Positions 35,552-44,515 of a stretch of DNA of 64,000 bases are shown here, one piece after another. Position numbers and translations under genes: made by a program. The DNA is taken from positions 1-64,000 of the forward strand of contig NZ_RZMW01000030.1 of the NCBI RefSeq assembly GCF_003992625.1, written 5' to 3'. The notes below the pieces were generated by a model. That model worked only from the letters and a program-made list of their open reading frames with translations, was not told the DNA's origin and searched no databases. The stretch is from Pelagibacterium lentulum. Its GTDB lineage: Bacteria > Pseudomonadota > Alphaproteobacteria > Rhizobiales > Devosiaceae. The stretch's first letter is position 1. Every line of letters starts with the position of its first letter.

Positions 35552-37971
35552 TGCTCTCCAGATTTTCCATCGAAGGCGCTATTGTTACCAGTGCGGCCGC
35601 GCTGTTCACCTTGCTTGGTATATTTCTTTATTTCATCATCAACGGCAATGCCGTTCGCGCTGCTGACGAGGCTTTCGACAGAGTGCTGGGAGCTGCAGCC
35701 CTTTCGATTGCAGATACGGTGGCGTATGAAGGTAACTCGGTAACGGTAGATATTCCCTACTCTGCTTTCGCCATTCTTGGCACTTCCCGTCTCAATCGTG
35801 TCTTTTACCGGGTAGTTGCTCCCGATCGCAGCCACGTCACCGGATCGCCTGTGCTGGCGCTCGAGATGCCGCCGGCTACCGGCTCCGAATTGCGTTTTGC
35901 AGATGGCTACTTCCAGGATGAACCCATTCGTATAGCAGCCATAGGCCGCTATCGTTCCGACGCAGCCACAGGAGAAGCCGGGTGGATCGATGTTCTCGTG
36001 GCTGAAACCAGAGAGGCTCGCGATCAGCTCGCGGCGCAACTGGCAATGGAGGCTGCTATCCCTGCCGCTACTATCGCGATTCTCGCGTTTGTGCTGATTT
36101 GGATCGGTATACGCTTTGCATTTTCGCCCTTGCGGTCAGTCGAGCGTAGCCTGCGAGCGCGATCGCCGGCCGATCTAACGCCGATCGAGGGCCGTGTGCC
36201 CCGCGAAATTGACGCGTTTGTCGTGACTTTGAACGAGTTTATGGGACGATTGGGCTCAACCCTTGATGGTCTTCACCGTGTCACCTCGGACGCGGCTCAT
36301 CAATTGCGCACGCCTTTAACTGCCATTCGCGCGCAATCGGAAATCGCTTTGGAAGATACCGATCCCAAGGAAACCCGCCGCCGTCTGTTGCGTATCAATG
36401 CCAACGCCGTCAATGCGAGCCGTCTGGCCAATCGCTGGCTGACCGATGCGACTCTTCTGCATAAGCTCAAGACCCGCCGAACTGAGGCGGTCGAACTGGG
36501 GGAGCAAATTCGCGAAGCTCTTACCCAGATTCGAGCCGAGGGCATTTACGCAAAACTGCTGGAGCGGCTTGATCTGCAAATACCGGAAACTTCGGTAATG
36601 GTGAGCGCCGACCAGGTCTCGATCCGGGAGATGTTGCGCAATCTTATCGAGAACGCATTTGTTCATGGCGCGGGTCCAATGGCGGTTAAGCTCAGTCACG
36701 ATGAGCATGTGGCGCGGGTAGAGGTGAGCGACTTCGGACCGGGCATCTCTCCGCTGCGTCACGAGGCGGTGTTCGAGCGGTTTGTGCGCGACACCGACAA
36801 GGTGCCCGGAACAGGCTTGGGCTTGGCTATCGCTCGTGACGTTGCCGAAGCCAATGGTGGTTCGATTGTGCTTGCGGACAATGGCGGTACCGGGCTGGTC
36901 GTAACCGTCACCCTGCCCTTGCGAACGGCCCTCCAGCTAGCGCCCCGCCGGCGAAGCGCATCGGGTGGACAGAAGCGTAGCTCCAGGCATTTGCTCTCCG
37001 GCCTCATTGCCCTTGCAATGGTACTGAGCATTGCGCCTTACCCGGAAGCCAAAGCGCAGATGCCCCGAGACCCCATCGTTATCGCCAGTACAGTATCCGC
37101 CGAGCGTTTCGCCCCAATTGTCGAACAGCTCGAAATTCTTTTGCCAGGGATAGAGATTGCCTACCAGCCGGCGCGCAGTCCCGAGATCGCGGCACGCGTT
37201 CGCGCGCGTACAGGCGAAGAGCCCGATATTGTTATTCTGCCCTCTCCCGACATGGCTGTCTCCCTGACCAACGAGGGGCTTGCGGCTCCGCTCAACCTTC
37301 CCGGAATAGCTGCGGACCGTCACTGGCGCCAAGAACTCTATATCCTCGCACATGACCCTGCCATCATCGCCTTCAACAAACAGGCACCGTACGCCACGAT
37401 CCCCCAAACCCGGCTAGAGTTGGCACAGTTGCTGGAACAATCGCCCCCGCCGCTATTCCAACGCATCGGCATCGTCAATGTCGGAATTGATAGCGTTTCC
37501 TATACCCTTGCCTATCAGGACTCGTTGCGATCTCCCCTCTATTGGAGGCTGGCACGGGCCTTTGGGGCCGCGCAGGCGCGCATCTACGACACAAGTGACG
37601 ACCTTATTGCTGCGATCGAAGCAGGACGGATCGATATCGCTTATAATGTGCCGTATTCGGTGATCACCTCGAATCCAAACTTATCGTCGGTCGGCTATCT
37701 TCATCCTCAAGATTATGCAATCGCCGTTCCCTGGGTGGCGTTTGCCCCCAAATCCAAGTTCCATCCTCAGAGTCGCGACCTGATCGCAGCGTTACTTGGT
37801 GCCCAAATGCAACCCGCTATCGCCCAGGCGATTGGCGGGATTGCCATGGGCCCGGGCCAACCGGCAAACATACAGAGCCCGGACCTTGGGCCCGAACTTC
37901 TCGTATTCTCGGACACGATAAAGCGTGGAACTTTTCTCGATACCTGGTTTCATCTCGTTACCAGTCCGTAA
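35548..37971 (+). CDS. sensor histidine kinase with a fused C-terminal periplasmic solute-binding domain
   Basis: This 807-residue protein (GTG at 35548; ATG at 35551 is equally possible) has five parts. TM1 is around residues 10-33. A periplasmic TctE-like sensor domain runs to about 168. TM2 (about 168-190) and HAMP follow. HisKA has the phospho-acceptor His251 in AAHQLRTPLTAIRAQ, and HATPase_c has NLIENAFVHG, DFGPGISP and GTGLGLAIA. Then comes a third hydrophobic segment (about 480-503, LIALAMVLSIAPYPEAKAQ). A domain of about 300 residues, from IVIASTVSAERFAPIVEQLE to the end, has the look of a COG1840-type binding protein (EPDIVILPSPDMAVSL, IIAFNK, DIAYNVPYSV). Three membrane passes place the binding domain in the periplasm. 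It probably detects the same ligand as the adjacent importers. Confidence 0.88.
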   Translation: MMLSRFSIEGAIVTSAAALFTLLGIFLYFIINGNAVRAADEAFDRVLGAAALSIADTVAYEGNSVTVDIPYSAFAILGTSRLNRVFYRVVAPDRSHVTGSPVLALEMPPATGSELRFADGYFQDEPIRIAAIGRYRSDAATGEAGWIDVLVAETREARDQLAAQLAMEAAIPAATIAILAFVLIWIGIRFAFSPLRSVERSLRARSPADLTPIEGRVPREIDAFVVTLNEFMGRLGSTLDGLHRVTSDAAHQLRTPLTAIRAQSEIALEDTDPKETRRRLLRINANAVNASRLANRWLTDATLLHKLKTRRTEAVELGEQIREALTQIRAEGIYAKLLERLDLQIPETSVMVSADQVSIREMLRNLIENAFVHGAGPMAVKLSHDEHVARVEVSDFGPGISPLRHEAVFERFVRDTDKVPGTGLGLAIARDVAEANGGSIVLADNGGTGLVVTVTLPLRTALQLAPRRRSASGGQKRSSRHLLSGLIALAMVLSIAPYPEAKAQMPRDPIVIASTVSAERFAPIVEQLEILLPGIEIAYQPARSPEIAARVRARTGEEPDIVILPSPDMAVSLTNEGLAAPLNLPGIAADRHWRQELYILAHDPAIIAFNKQAPYATIPQTRLELAQLLEQSPPPLFQRIGIVNVGIDSVSYTLAYQDSLRSPLYWRLARAFGAAQARIYDTSDDLIAAIEAGRIDIAYNVPYSVITSNPNLSSVGYLHPQDYAIAVPWVAFAPKSKFHPQSRDLIAALLGAQMQPAIAQAIGGIAMGPGQPANIQSPDLGPELLVFSDTIKRGTFLDTWFHLVTSP

Positions 37972-38114
37972 GAGCTCATCGCTGAATGACCATGGAACAC
38001 ATAGGCCGTAGTGGACCTTCAGCGCTGATCCAGCGTCTTGGCCAAACAGCGACAGTGCGCCTTAAAATGCAGGCTTAAGGTTCCGTGCGGCAAGCATCCT
38101 TACGTCATCAAAAC

Positions 38115-38185
38115 TCGAGAGAACAATCCAAGCCCGTAGCGTATTTCCAGTAGGTGTGGGGATCTCGGTAGCGATCCTTCGCTAC
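38115..38185 (+). repeat. left copy (R1) of a repeat flanking the LacI/sugar cassette
   Basis: Bases 38115-38164 match 46149-46198 at 41 of 50 positions in the same orientation, including ATTTCC and GTAGGTGT. Both copies end in a hairpin; here the arms are GTAGCG (38168-38173) and CGCTAC (38180-38185). AT-rich sequence with a T5 run follows. It also lies about 35 bases past the stop of the IS630 remnant. Between the kinase gene and this repeat (37972-38114) I see nothing. Confidence 0.65.
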
Positions 38186-38219
38186 AAATTTTTATTATAT
38201 TTGATCCGGCTAAAGCACG

Positions 38220-38372
38220 TCAGATTTTGATTGAAGCATACCCTGCGTTTTTGAAGTAGTTGCGGCATTCGTCGGGTTTGATTGTTGTGACGAGGTTTCC
38301 AACGCGCCGCCATGTGTCTTCGAGTGTTCGTTCTTGTGCCATTCGCATCCAACGCTTGATCTTGGCGAACAC
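38220..38372 (-). mobile_element. IS630-family transposase remnant, C-terminal 50 residues
   Basis: The minus-strand frame VFAKIKRWMRMAQERTLEDT, continuing through VGNLVTTIKPDECRNYFKNA and a TGA at 38220-38222, is the typical C-terminus of an IS630/Tc1 transposase. The catalytic DDE part is missing; at its 5' side the sequence changes into the IS3 remnant after a short stretch. It is inactive. Confidence 0.85.
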
Positions 38373-38441
38373 CTTACGAGGCGCTTTAGGAGAAACTATA
38401 ATCGCTCACAAAGATGTCCCCAAAAGTAACCACAGCTTACA

Positions 38442-38590
38442 CGCTTCACCCTTCAATGCTTCCAAGGCGACCTTCGCTTTGAACGCTGGCGAATGCTGCT
38501 TGCGTTTCGACATCTCTGATCTCCATCGTCAAAGACCAGCAGACAACAATTTGTAGCTTACGTCAGCGTCCCATTTTCGCGGAGTAGCCC
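38442..38590 (-). mobile_element. IS3-family left end with truncated orfA
   Basis: On the minus strand, ATG at 38513 opens MSKRKQHSPAFKAKVALEAL and KGEA, the start of an IS3-family OrfA helix-turn-helix protein. The similarity is lost after 24 residues. The 75 bases in front (38514-38590) resemble an IS3-type left end (AAAATGGGACGCTGACG on the minus strand). The rest of the element is gone, joined directly to other scar sequence. Confidence 0.8.
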
Positions 38591-38594
38591 AAAT

Positions 38595-39635
38595 TTACGC
38601 GTCGCGCCGGTCGTAGCCACCGAGATCGGTAACAAGCTGGGGCTGAACCAGAATTGGTTCCCGGGCGCTGAAATCGCCCGCATCGATCAGGGAGAATGCT
38701 CCCGTGACGAGCTTTTCAACGTCCTGTCGCACCATGATGAGGGGGAAGTCAACAAGTGTCGCAAAAGGGTCCCAGTCATAACAGCCAACAACCAGAGTGT
38801 GCAGTTCATTACGCGGAAGCGTGCGAAAAAACCGGATCACACCTTCGAATGCAATGGTAGAGTTTATGAACAGGCCAGAAGGCAGCTTTCCGTGAGTTTC
38901 GTAGAGTTTGCGAATTGTGGCCTCGGCGAGTTCAGGAGCATAGCCTCTAGCTTCGATTTGTTCAGGATAAAGCGGCATTCCCCGGTCGCGTGCGGCATCG
39001 GAAAACCCCTCGATGCGCCGCGCTGTGGCGTGATCCTGAGCGCGCCCACCGAGAAAAGGCACCCAGGGGGCCTTCTCACCAGTTTCTGCGAAGATCCGGT
39101 CATAAACCGCGTTAGCCAGATCATAGGCACCCTGATAGTTGTCGCTGATGATGGAGGGCGCGGTGCGGCCGGGAAGGTCGAGATTGACGTGGCGCACGCC
39201 AGCCGCATCGCAGACACTTCCGATGCCGTCCGGATCGGTAGCACCGGTGACCAGAAGGTACTCAATCCTGTAGCTCATCAATGTCCGTGCGGTTGAGATC
39301 TCCATTTCTGGGTCGCGCAAGGTGCTGACCACGATGGGCCAGAAATCCCTGGCCCGGGCCTCGCGCTCGAAAACCTGTGAGATGGAGCTGAAAAACCTGT
39401 TGTCGTGCAGGGGGATAATCATCCCGATCAGGCCGGAACGATGTTTACGCAATCCACGCGCCTGCATGTTATGGAGATAACCCGCTTCCTCGGCGATTTT
39501 CTGTATGGCTTCGGCCGAAGCCTTGCTGATCCGGCGCTTTTTCCAAGTACCGTTGAGTACCGCACTGACTGTCGAGGCTGAAGTACCCGCCAGGCTGGCG
39601 AGATCATAAATCGTCAGTTTTCTTGAGCTTGGCAT
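38595..39635 (-). CDS. LacI-family transcriptional regulator of the sugar cassette
   Basis: This 346-residue repressor has an N-terminal LacI helix-turn-helix (LTIYDLASLAGTSASTVSAV). The hinge GYLHNMQARGLRKHRSG and a periplasmic-binding-protein-like effector domain follow. The recognition helix is unusual in that a WKKRR insert follows VLNGT. It is divergent from the ABC operon starting at 39842. Twin AATCGATT-centred operators lie in the gap, so it should repress the operon until a pentose-like sugar binds. Confidence 0.92.
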   Translation of the reverse strand: MPSSRKLTIYDLASLAGTSASTVSAVLNGTWKKRRISKASAEAIQKIAEEAGYLHNMQARGLRKHRSGLIGMIIPLHDNRFFSSISQVFEREARARDFWPIVVSTLRDPEMEISTARTLMSYRIEYLLVTGATDPDGIGSVCDAAGVRHVNLDLPGRTAPSIISDNYQGAYDLANAVYDRIFAETGEKAPWVPFLGGRAQDHATARRIEGFSDAARDRGMPLYPEQIEARGYAPELAEATIRKLYETHGKLPSGLFINSTIAFEGVIRFFRTLPRNELHTLVVGCYDWDPFATLVDFPLIMVRQDVEKLVTGAFSLIDAGDFSAREPILVQPQLVTDLGGYDRRDA

Positions 39636-39698
39636 ATTTTGAGGTTCCCCGACAGCGGATCCGTTGGCATCTGCCGTTGCCCAATGATGGCTTGTGTC

Positions 39699-39777
39699 TT
39701 GACAAAAGGCAAACCTTCGGTCATCTAAATAGCGTTAGCACAATCGATTGCGCAAAACTTGCGCACAATCGATTGCA
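39699..39777 (+). promoter_or_regulatory. promoter and twin LacI-type operators of the sugar operon
   Basis: TTGACA at 39699-39704 is a perfect -35; a weak -10 lies around 39723-39730 (ATCTAAAT). Downstream are two copies of GCACAATCGATTGC (39738-39751 and 39763-39776). Each is centred on the palindrome CAATCGATTG, and their centres are 25 bases apart. Sites of this type are typical for LacI-family repressors and overlap the expected transcription start. Confidence 0.65.
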
Positions 39778-39841
39778 TCAATGGCGACCCCAAAAGCGTA
39801 TCTAGCGCCGGGAAGCCAGCCCAACTGCGGAGGAGACACAT

Positions 39842-40828
39842 ATGAGCAGATTCTCAAAAATGGCGGCATCACTGTTGGCCGCGACTTCGGCGCTCGCGGC
39901 ACCTGCCCTGGCACAGGACGAATTGACCATTGGTGTTGTGGTCAAAATCGGCGGCATTCCCTGGTTCAACGCAATGGAACAGGGGATCGTCAGCCGAGCA
40001 GACGAACTCGGCGTCAACGCATTCATGGTTGGGCCTACCAGCGACGACCCCGCACTTCAGGTGCGCGCGGTGGAAGATCTGATTGCCCGCAATGTCGACG
40101 TCATCGGAATTGTACCGAATGATGCCTGGGTGCTGGAACCCGTTCTCGAACGCGCCCGGGAAGCCGGAATCGTGGTGATCTCCCACGAGGCTGACAATTT
40201 GGTCAATCGCGACGTCAATTTCGAACTGGTGTCGTCGACTGATCTAGGTAATGCTCACGCCAATCTGTTTGCTGAGGCAACGGGGTGTGAAGGGTCTTAC
40301 GCTGTGTTTGTAGGTGGGTTGACCGTCCCGGCCCACAACGCCTGGGCCGATGCCGCGGTAGATCACCTGCGGGAATTGTGCCCCAATATGCGTCAGGCTG
40401 CCGACCGTTTTGGCGTAGCGGAATCCGTCGATGATTCGCGCAACACAACACTTGACCTGCTTCGGGCCCATGACGACCTTGCTGGTATCATTGCCTTTGG
40501 CAGTCAGGGGCCGATCGGAGCCGCACGGGCTGTCGAGGAGCGTGGCGTAGCAGGCGAAGTTGCTGTTGTCGGATTGTTTTCAGCTGGGCAGGGGCAAGCG
40601 CTGGTGCATCGCGGTTCGATCACCGGGGGCTACGTTTGGAGCCCGATCGAGGCAGGAGAGGCCTTTGTCACGCTCGGAGCGATGCTGGCCAATGGAGAAA
40701 GCCTTACCGATGGGGCTGAGATCGACGGCCTGGGGACAGTGTCGTACAATGACGGACTGCTCTTTGCAAACATGCCGCTCGAACTGAGCGTCGACACTGT
40801 GGACGGTCTGGCCGAACTCGGCCTCTGA
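39842..40828 (+). CDS. sugar ABC substrate-binding protein (RbsB/XylF-like)
   Basis: This 328-residue periplasmic protein belongs to the Peripla_BP_4 (type 1) fold. Its signal peptide ends near APALAQD, and it continues ELTIGVVVKIGGIPWFNAME and AVEDLIARNVDVIGIVPNDA. A sugar-binding type aromatic occurs in IPWFNAM. AGGAGA precedes the ATG. It is the first gene of the operon. Type 1 proteins of this kind bind pentoses, autoinducer-2 or polyols; the FGGY kinase in the operon favours a pentulose or a sugar converted to one. Confidence 0.92.
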   Translation: MSRFSKMAASLLAATSALAAPALAQDELTIGVVVKIGGIPWFNAMEQGIVSRADELGVNAFMVGPTSDDPALQVRAVEDLIARNVDVIGIVPNDAWVLEPVLERAREAGIVVISHEADNLVNRDVNFELVSSTDLGNAHANLFAEATGCEGSYAVFVGGLTVPAHNAWADAAVDHLRELCPNMRQAADRFGVAESVDDSRNTTLDLLRAHDDLAGIIAFGSQGPIGAARAVEERGVAGEVAVVGLFSAGQGQALVHRGSITGGYVWSPIEAGEAFVTLGAMLANGESLTDGAEIDGLGTVSYNDGLLFANMPLELSVDTVDGLAELGL

Positions 40829-40845
40829 CGTTTTGCCAATGCTCA

Positions 40846-40864
40846 CAGGCGGTCCTCCCGCCTG
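40846..40864 (+). other. intercistronic hairpin after the binding-protein gene
   Basis: CAGGCGG (40846-40852) and CCGCCTG (40858-40864) form a 7-bp GC-rich stem with a five-base loop, 18 bases after the binding-protein stop. No T-run follows. Such stems commonly protect the 5' part of the mRNA so that the binding protein is made in excess over the transporter subunits. The rest of the 170-base gap to the ATPase gene shows nothing else. Confidence 0.5.
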
Positions 40865-40998
40865 CGAGCTCCATACCGCATGGACGATGCATCGATTCCG
40901 CCGTTCAGTCTTGCTGCATTGTCAGTGCTACGGCAGGTTTTCCGGTATCGAACTGCCTTTGGCATTCGTCATTTCCGGCCTTCATTCAGGTATTCCAG

Positions 40999-42504
40999 AT
41001 GTTAGACCAAACTCAGTCCGATTATGCCCTGCGTGTGAAGGGTGCGACCAAGCGTTTCGGTAATCAACTTGCACTTGATGACGTGGATTTCGAACTGCGC
41101 TCTGGCGAGGTGCATTGCCTTGCGGGTGAGAACGGGTCCGGTAAAAGTACGCTGATCAAACTGATTAGCGGCGCCTATTCCGCCGATCCGGGCACACGGT
41201 TCGACTTCGGAGATGGCAAGGGGCGTGACAGGATGACGCCAACCGAGGCGCGCGAACTTGGCGTGCATGTCATCTGGCAGGACCTCTCACTGTTTCCCGA
41301 CCTGACAGTCGCCGAAAATATCTGCTTTGAACATTTCGTTGCCGACGCGCTCAAACGTTACGACCGCGGCGCAAGTCGGGCGCTGGCCCGCACCGCGCTC
41401 GACCGGCTGGGCGTTCCGCTTGATGTCGATACCCATGTGCGGGACCTCAGCATTGCACAGCGTCAGATCGTCGCCATTTGCAGGGTGCTTACGGGGAACC
41501 CACGCATCGTCTTCATGGACGAACCGACGGCATCGCTGACGCAGGCGGAAACCGACGGATTGCTAGTCATAGTGCGCAAGATGTCGGCGCAGGGCATCTC
41601 GGTGGTTTTTGTCAGCCACCGCCTTGCAGAGGTTCTGGATATCTCTGAGCGGGTCACAGTCCTAAAGGATGGCGCTCTGGTCGGTTGCTTTCCGACAGAA
41701 GGCATGACCCAAGGCGAGTTGACTCGCTTAATGACAGGTCGGCTTCTGGAAACCAGAGTGCAGGACAAGTCGCCGCAGGGTGACGTAGTATTGCGCACGC
41801 AGGGCTTGTCCCGCGCCGGCGAATTTGAGGATGTTTCCATCACAATCCGCAAGGGAGAAGTTCTAGGGTTGATCGGCCTGTTGGGCGCAGGTCGCACCGA
41901 ACTGGCCCAAACTCTATTCGGGCTGTCCCGGCCAGACGCTGGGCGCATCGAGATCGGCGGCGAATCCCAGCATTTCCGATCCAACCGTGACGCCATACGC
42001 AAAGGCATCGCCTATGTTTCGGAAGACAGACTCAATCTTGGACTGATTCAGGCCCAGTCGATTACCGACAACACGGCCATGACCGTACTCAAATCGCTCT
42101 TGCGGTTCGGTTTTTTGCTCACCGAAAAGGCCAAACGCCGCCTGACGCAGGACTGGATCGATCGGCTTAGGACAAAAGCGGCCGATATCGACTTACCGGT
42201 ATCGGCGCTGTCAGGTGGCAACCAGCAGCGGGTCGTTCTTGCCAAATGGCTCGCGACCAGCCCGGACCTGCTGATACTCGATGCGCCCACTGTGGGCGTG
42301 GATGTTGGTGCGCGTGCCGGAATATTCGAGATCATCCATGAACTTGCGGCATCGGGCATGGCCATTTTGCTGATTTCCGACGAGGCCAGCGAGGTCCTTT
42401 ACAATGCACATCGCATTGCCCTGATGAAATCGGGTTCAATCACAGACTATTTCGACCCTGCTGCGATAACCGAAAAGGAACTGGAGGCAATTGTAAATGC
42501 GTAG
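40999..42504 (+). CDS. sugar ABC importer ATP-binding protein, double ATPase (RbsA-like)
   Basis: This 501-residue protein has two nucleotide-binding domains as in RbsA/XylG/MglA. The first has Walker A GENGSGKST, a degenerate signature LSIAQRQIV and Walker B IVFMDEPTASL. The second has a degenerate Walker A GLLGAGRTE but a good signature LSGGNQQRVVLAKW and LLILDAPTVGVDVGAR, with Ala in place of the usual Glu-Pro context (DAPT). It overlaps the first permease gene by eight bases. Confidence 0.94.
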   Translation: MLDQTQSDYALRVKGATKRFGNQLALDDVDFELRSGEVHCLAGENGSGKSTLIKLISGAYSADPGTRFDFGDGKGRDRMTPTEARELGVHVIWQDLSLFPDLTVAENICFEHFVADALKRYDRGASRALARTALDRLGVPLDVDTHVRDLSIAQRQIVAICRVLTGNPRIVFMDEPTASLTQAETDGLLVIVRKMSAQGISVVFVSHRLAEVLDISERVTVLKDGALVGCFPTEGMTQGELTRLMTGRLLETRVQDKSPQGDVVLRTQGLSRAGEFEDVSITIRKGEVLGLIGLLGAGRTELAQTLFGLSRPDAGRIEIGGESQHFRSNRDAIRKGIAYVSEDRLNLGLIQAQSITDNTAMTVLKSLLRFGFLLTEKAKRRLTQDWIDRLRTKAADIDLPVSALSGGNQQRVVLAKWLATSPDLLILDAPTVGVDVGARAGIFEIIHELAASGMAILLISDEASEVLYNAHRIALMKSGSITDYFDPAAITEKELEAIVNA

Positions 42505-43507
42505 GTTCCTGTTCACCGCCCTTCAGCCAATGGAATCCAAGATCGCGCTCCTGCTCGTGGCGATCATGATCGGATTGTCAGTTGCAACCGACACGTTCCT
42601 GACCATGCAGAATCTTTTTGATCTGATCAACAACAACTCAGTCAACCTGATCTTTGCACTCGGACTTCTCGTCGTCCTGGTCTTTGGCGGGATCGACATA
42701 TCGTTCGCTGTCGCTGCCTCGGTAGTGCAATATGTTGTAGTTCTGTTGCTCATGCAGTTCGGAGGTGGCAACTGGATATCCGGCCTTGTGCTCAGTATCG
42801 GTGTCGGCGCCGCCCTCGGCGGGATAAACGCCTTCTTCATCCATCGTTTCCGCATCATTTCCATCATCATTACAATAGCGACCTTCAATATCTTTTTTGG
42901 CCTGCTGATGTATTTCTCCGCGGGCCGGTCGATCTACATGCTTCCCGAGTGGCTGTCGGCGAGAATTATCTTGCTCAGGTTCGATACCGCACAAGGCTTT
43001 GCGACACTTTACCTGCCTGCGCTTGTTATGGCGCTGGTGGCGTTGGCCACCTGGCTCCTGTTGCATGGTAGCGGACTTGGTCGCCAGATCGTCGGCTATG
43101 GTAGCAATCCCGAAGCAGCGCGGCGTTCGGGTGTAAATGTCGGCTTACTGCATTTTCTGGTCTATGGCTGGCTGGGTGCCTGCGCCGGAATAGCAGGTCT
43201 GATGCAAGTCAATATCGTGCAGGAAGTCGTGCCCAATGCGCTTTATGGGCGCGAACTCGACGTGCTCGCTGCGGTTGTGCTGGGAGGAGCGATGCTTGGC
43301 GGAGGTCGGGGAAGTGTGCTCGGCGCCGTGCTTGGCGTCATACTGCTTGCCGTGGTCCAGAATGGCCTCAACCTGCTCGGTGTCAGCCCCTATGCCTACA
43401 AGGCCATCGTCGGAATGATCATTCTGGCGGCTATCTCCACAACCAACCTGTTTTCGGCGCGCGAGGTCAGACGCGCAGGTGCCAGCCCGCGAGGAGCAGC
43501 TTCATGA
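42497..43507 (+). CDS. sugar ABC importer permease 1 (RbsC-like)
   Basis: This 336-residue permease is of the BPD_transp_2 (RbsC/XylH) family, with eight to ten hydrophobic segments. The family region GLGRQIVYGSNP-like stretch (GSGLGRQIVGYGSNPEAARR) and LAAVVLGGAMLGGGRGSVLG are hallmarks. It overlaps both neighbours (eight bases upstream, ATGA downstream), which ties it into the operon. Confidence 0.94.
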   Translation: MRRFLFTALQPMESKIALLLVAIMIGLSVATDTFLTMQNLFDLINNNSVNLIFALGLLVVLVFGGIDISFAVAASVVQYVVVLLLMQFGGGNWISGLVLSIGVGAALGGINAFFIHRFRIISIIITIATFNIFFGLLMYFSAGRSIYMLPEWLSARIILLRFDTAQGFATLYLPALVMALVALATWLLLHGSGLGRQIVGYGSNPEAARRSGVNVGLLHFLVYGWLGACAGIAGLMQVNIVQEVVPNALYGRELDVLAAVVLGGAMLGGGRGSVLGAVLGVILLAVVQNGLNLLGVSPYAYKAIVGMIILAAISTTNLFSAREVRRAGASPRGAAS

Positions 43508-44484
43508 CAACACCAGACATTGCCATGAAAAAGTCACGGGTTCCCGCTGATCTGATCGAGATAGGTGCCATGTTTGGCCTGCTCGTCGCCACGGTATCCT
43601 TCTTCACGGTGATGGCGCCGGGTTTCTTTTCGCCAGGCATTTTCACCTCTATGGCATATCAACTTCCTGAACTTGGTATCCTGACCCTGGCCATGCTCCT
43701 CCCTATACTCTCAGGCGGCCTCAATCTTGCTGTCACCTTTACGGCCAATGTCGCCGGACTGGTCGCAGCATGGATTTTGGTGCAGGTCACCGGCGATGCG
43801 AGCGCGGGCATTATTATTGTCGCAATCCTGGCAGCTCTAGCAACCGGCGCTCTGATCGGCGCCGCCATCGGTGCCCTGGTTGCCTATACCGGCGCGCATC
43901 CGATTCTTGTTTCGCTTGGCTTCATGATCCTTTTGCGTGGAGCCGGTGAATGGTTTACCCGGGGGGGCGATATATCGGGCATGCCCGAATTCTTTCGCTT
44001 CGTCGGTCATGGAACGCTGTTATATGTCCCGGTTCCCTTGATCATTTTTATTGCTGCTGTGGCGCTGTGGGTACTGGTCCTGCACTATACGCGTCTGGGC
44101 TTTTCCATCTACATGATCGGCTCGAATGCCAAAGCTGCACTCTACAGTGGCATAGATGTGGCGAGGGTTCAGATCACACTTTATGCGCTATCAGGGCTGA
44201 TGAGCGCCGTCGCCGGAATTGTCATGCTTTCGCGGTTCAACAGCGTTCGCATCGGGCATGGGGAATCCTATCTGCTCATCATGATCCTTGCGTGCTTTCT
44301 GGCCGGCGCCAACCCGTTCGGCGGATTTGGCAGGGTGCTACCGGTGGCGCTGGGCCTTGTAAGCCTCCAGGTCATATCCTCCGGTCTCAACCTGATGGGA
44401 GTCAGCCAGCATTTTGCGACCGCCACCTGGGGTATTTTCCTGATCCTTGTAATGGTGATCCGTGCGCCCTTCCAGCAGCGATAG
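43504..44484 (+). CDS. sugar ABC importer permease 2 (RbsC-like)
   Basis: This 326-residue second permease of the same family has LGFSIYMIGSNAKAALYSGI and MILACFLAGANPFGGFGRVL as family motifs. Two different permease genes after one double ATPase are typical for AI-2/erythritol/pentose-type importers, where the pore is a heterodimer. It starts within the stop of the preceding gene (ATGA). Confidence 0.94.
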   Translation: MTTPDIAMKKSRVPADLIEIGAMFGLLVATVSFFTVMAPGFFSPGIFTSMAYQLPELGILTLAMLLPILSGGLNLAVTFTANVAGLVAAWILVQVTGDASAGIIIVAILAALATGALIGAAIGALVAYTGAHPILVSLGFMILLRGAGEWFTRGGDISGMPEFFRFVGHGTLLYVPVPLIIFIAAVALWVLVLHYTRLGFSIYMIGSNAKAALYSGIDVARVQITLYALSGLMSAVAGIVMLSRFNSVRIGHGESYLLIMILACFLAGANPFGGFGRVLPVALGLVSLQVISSGLNLMGVSQHFATATWGIFLILVMVIRAPFQQR

Positions 44485-44515
44485 ATTTCGACTTTGAACC
44501 CGAGGGCCAGTTTAA

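Noticed and set aside
38168-38199. Hairpin followed by a T5 run as a terminator of the kinase gene
   Set aside because: It lies about 200 bases after the stop, the T-run is three bases off the stem, and the same hairpin recurs at 46202 without T-run. A repeat element explains it better.
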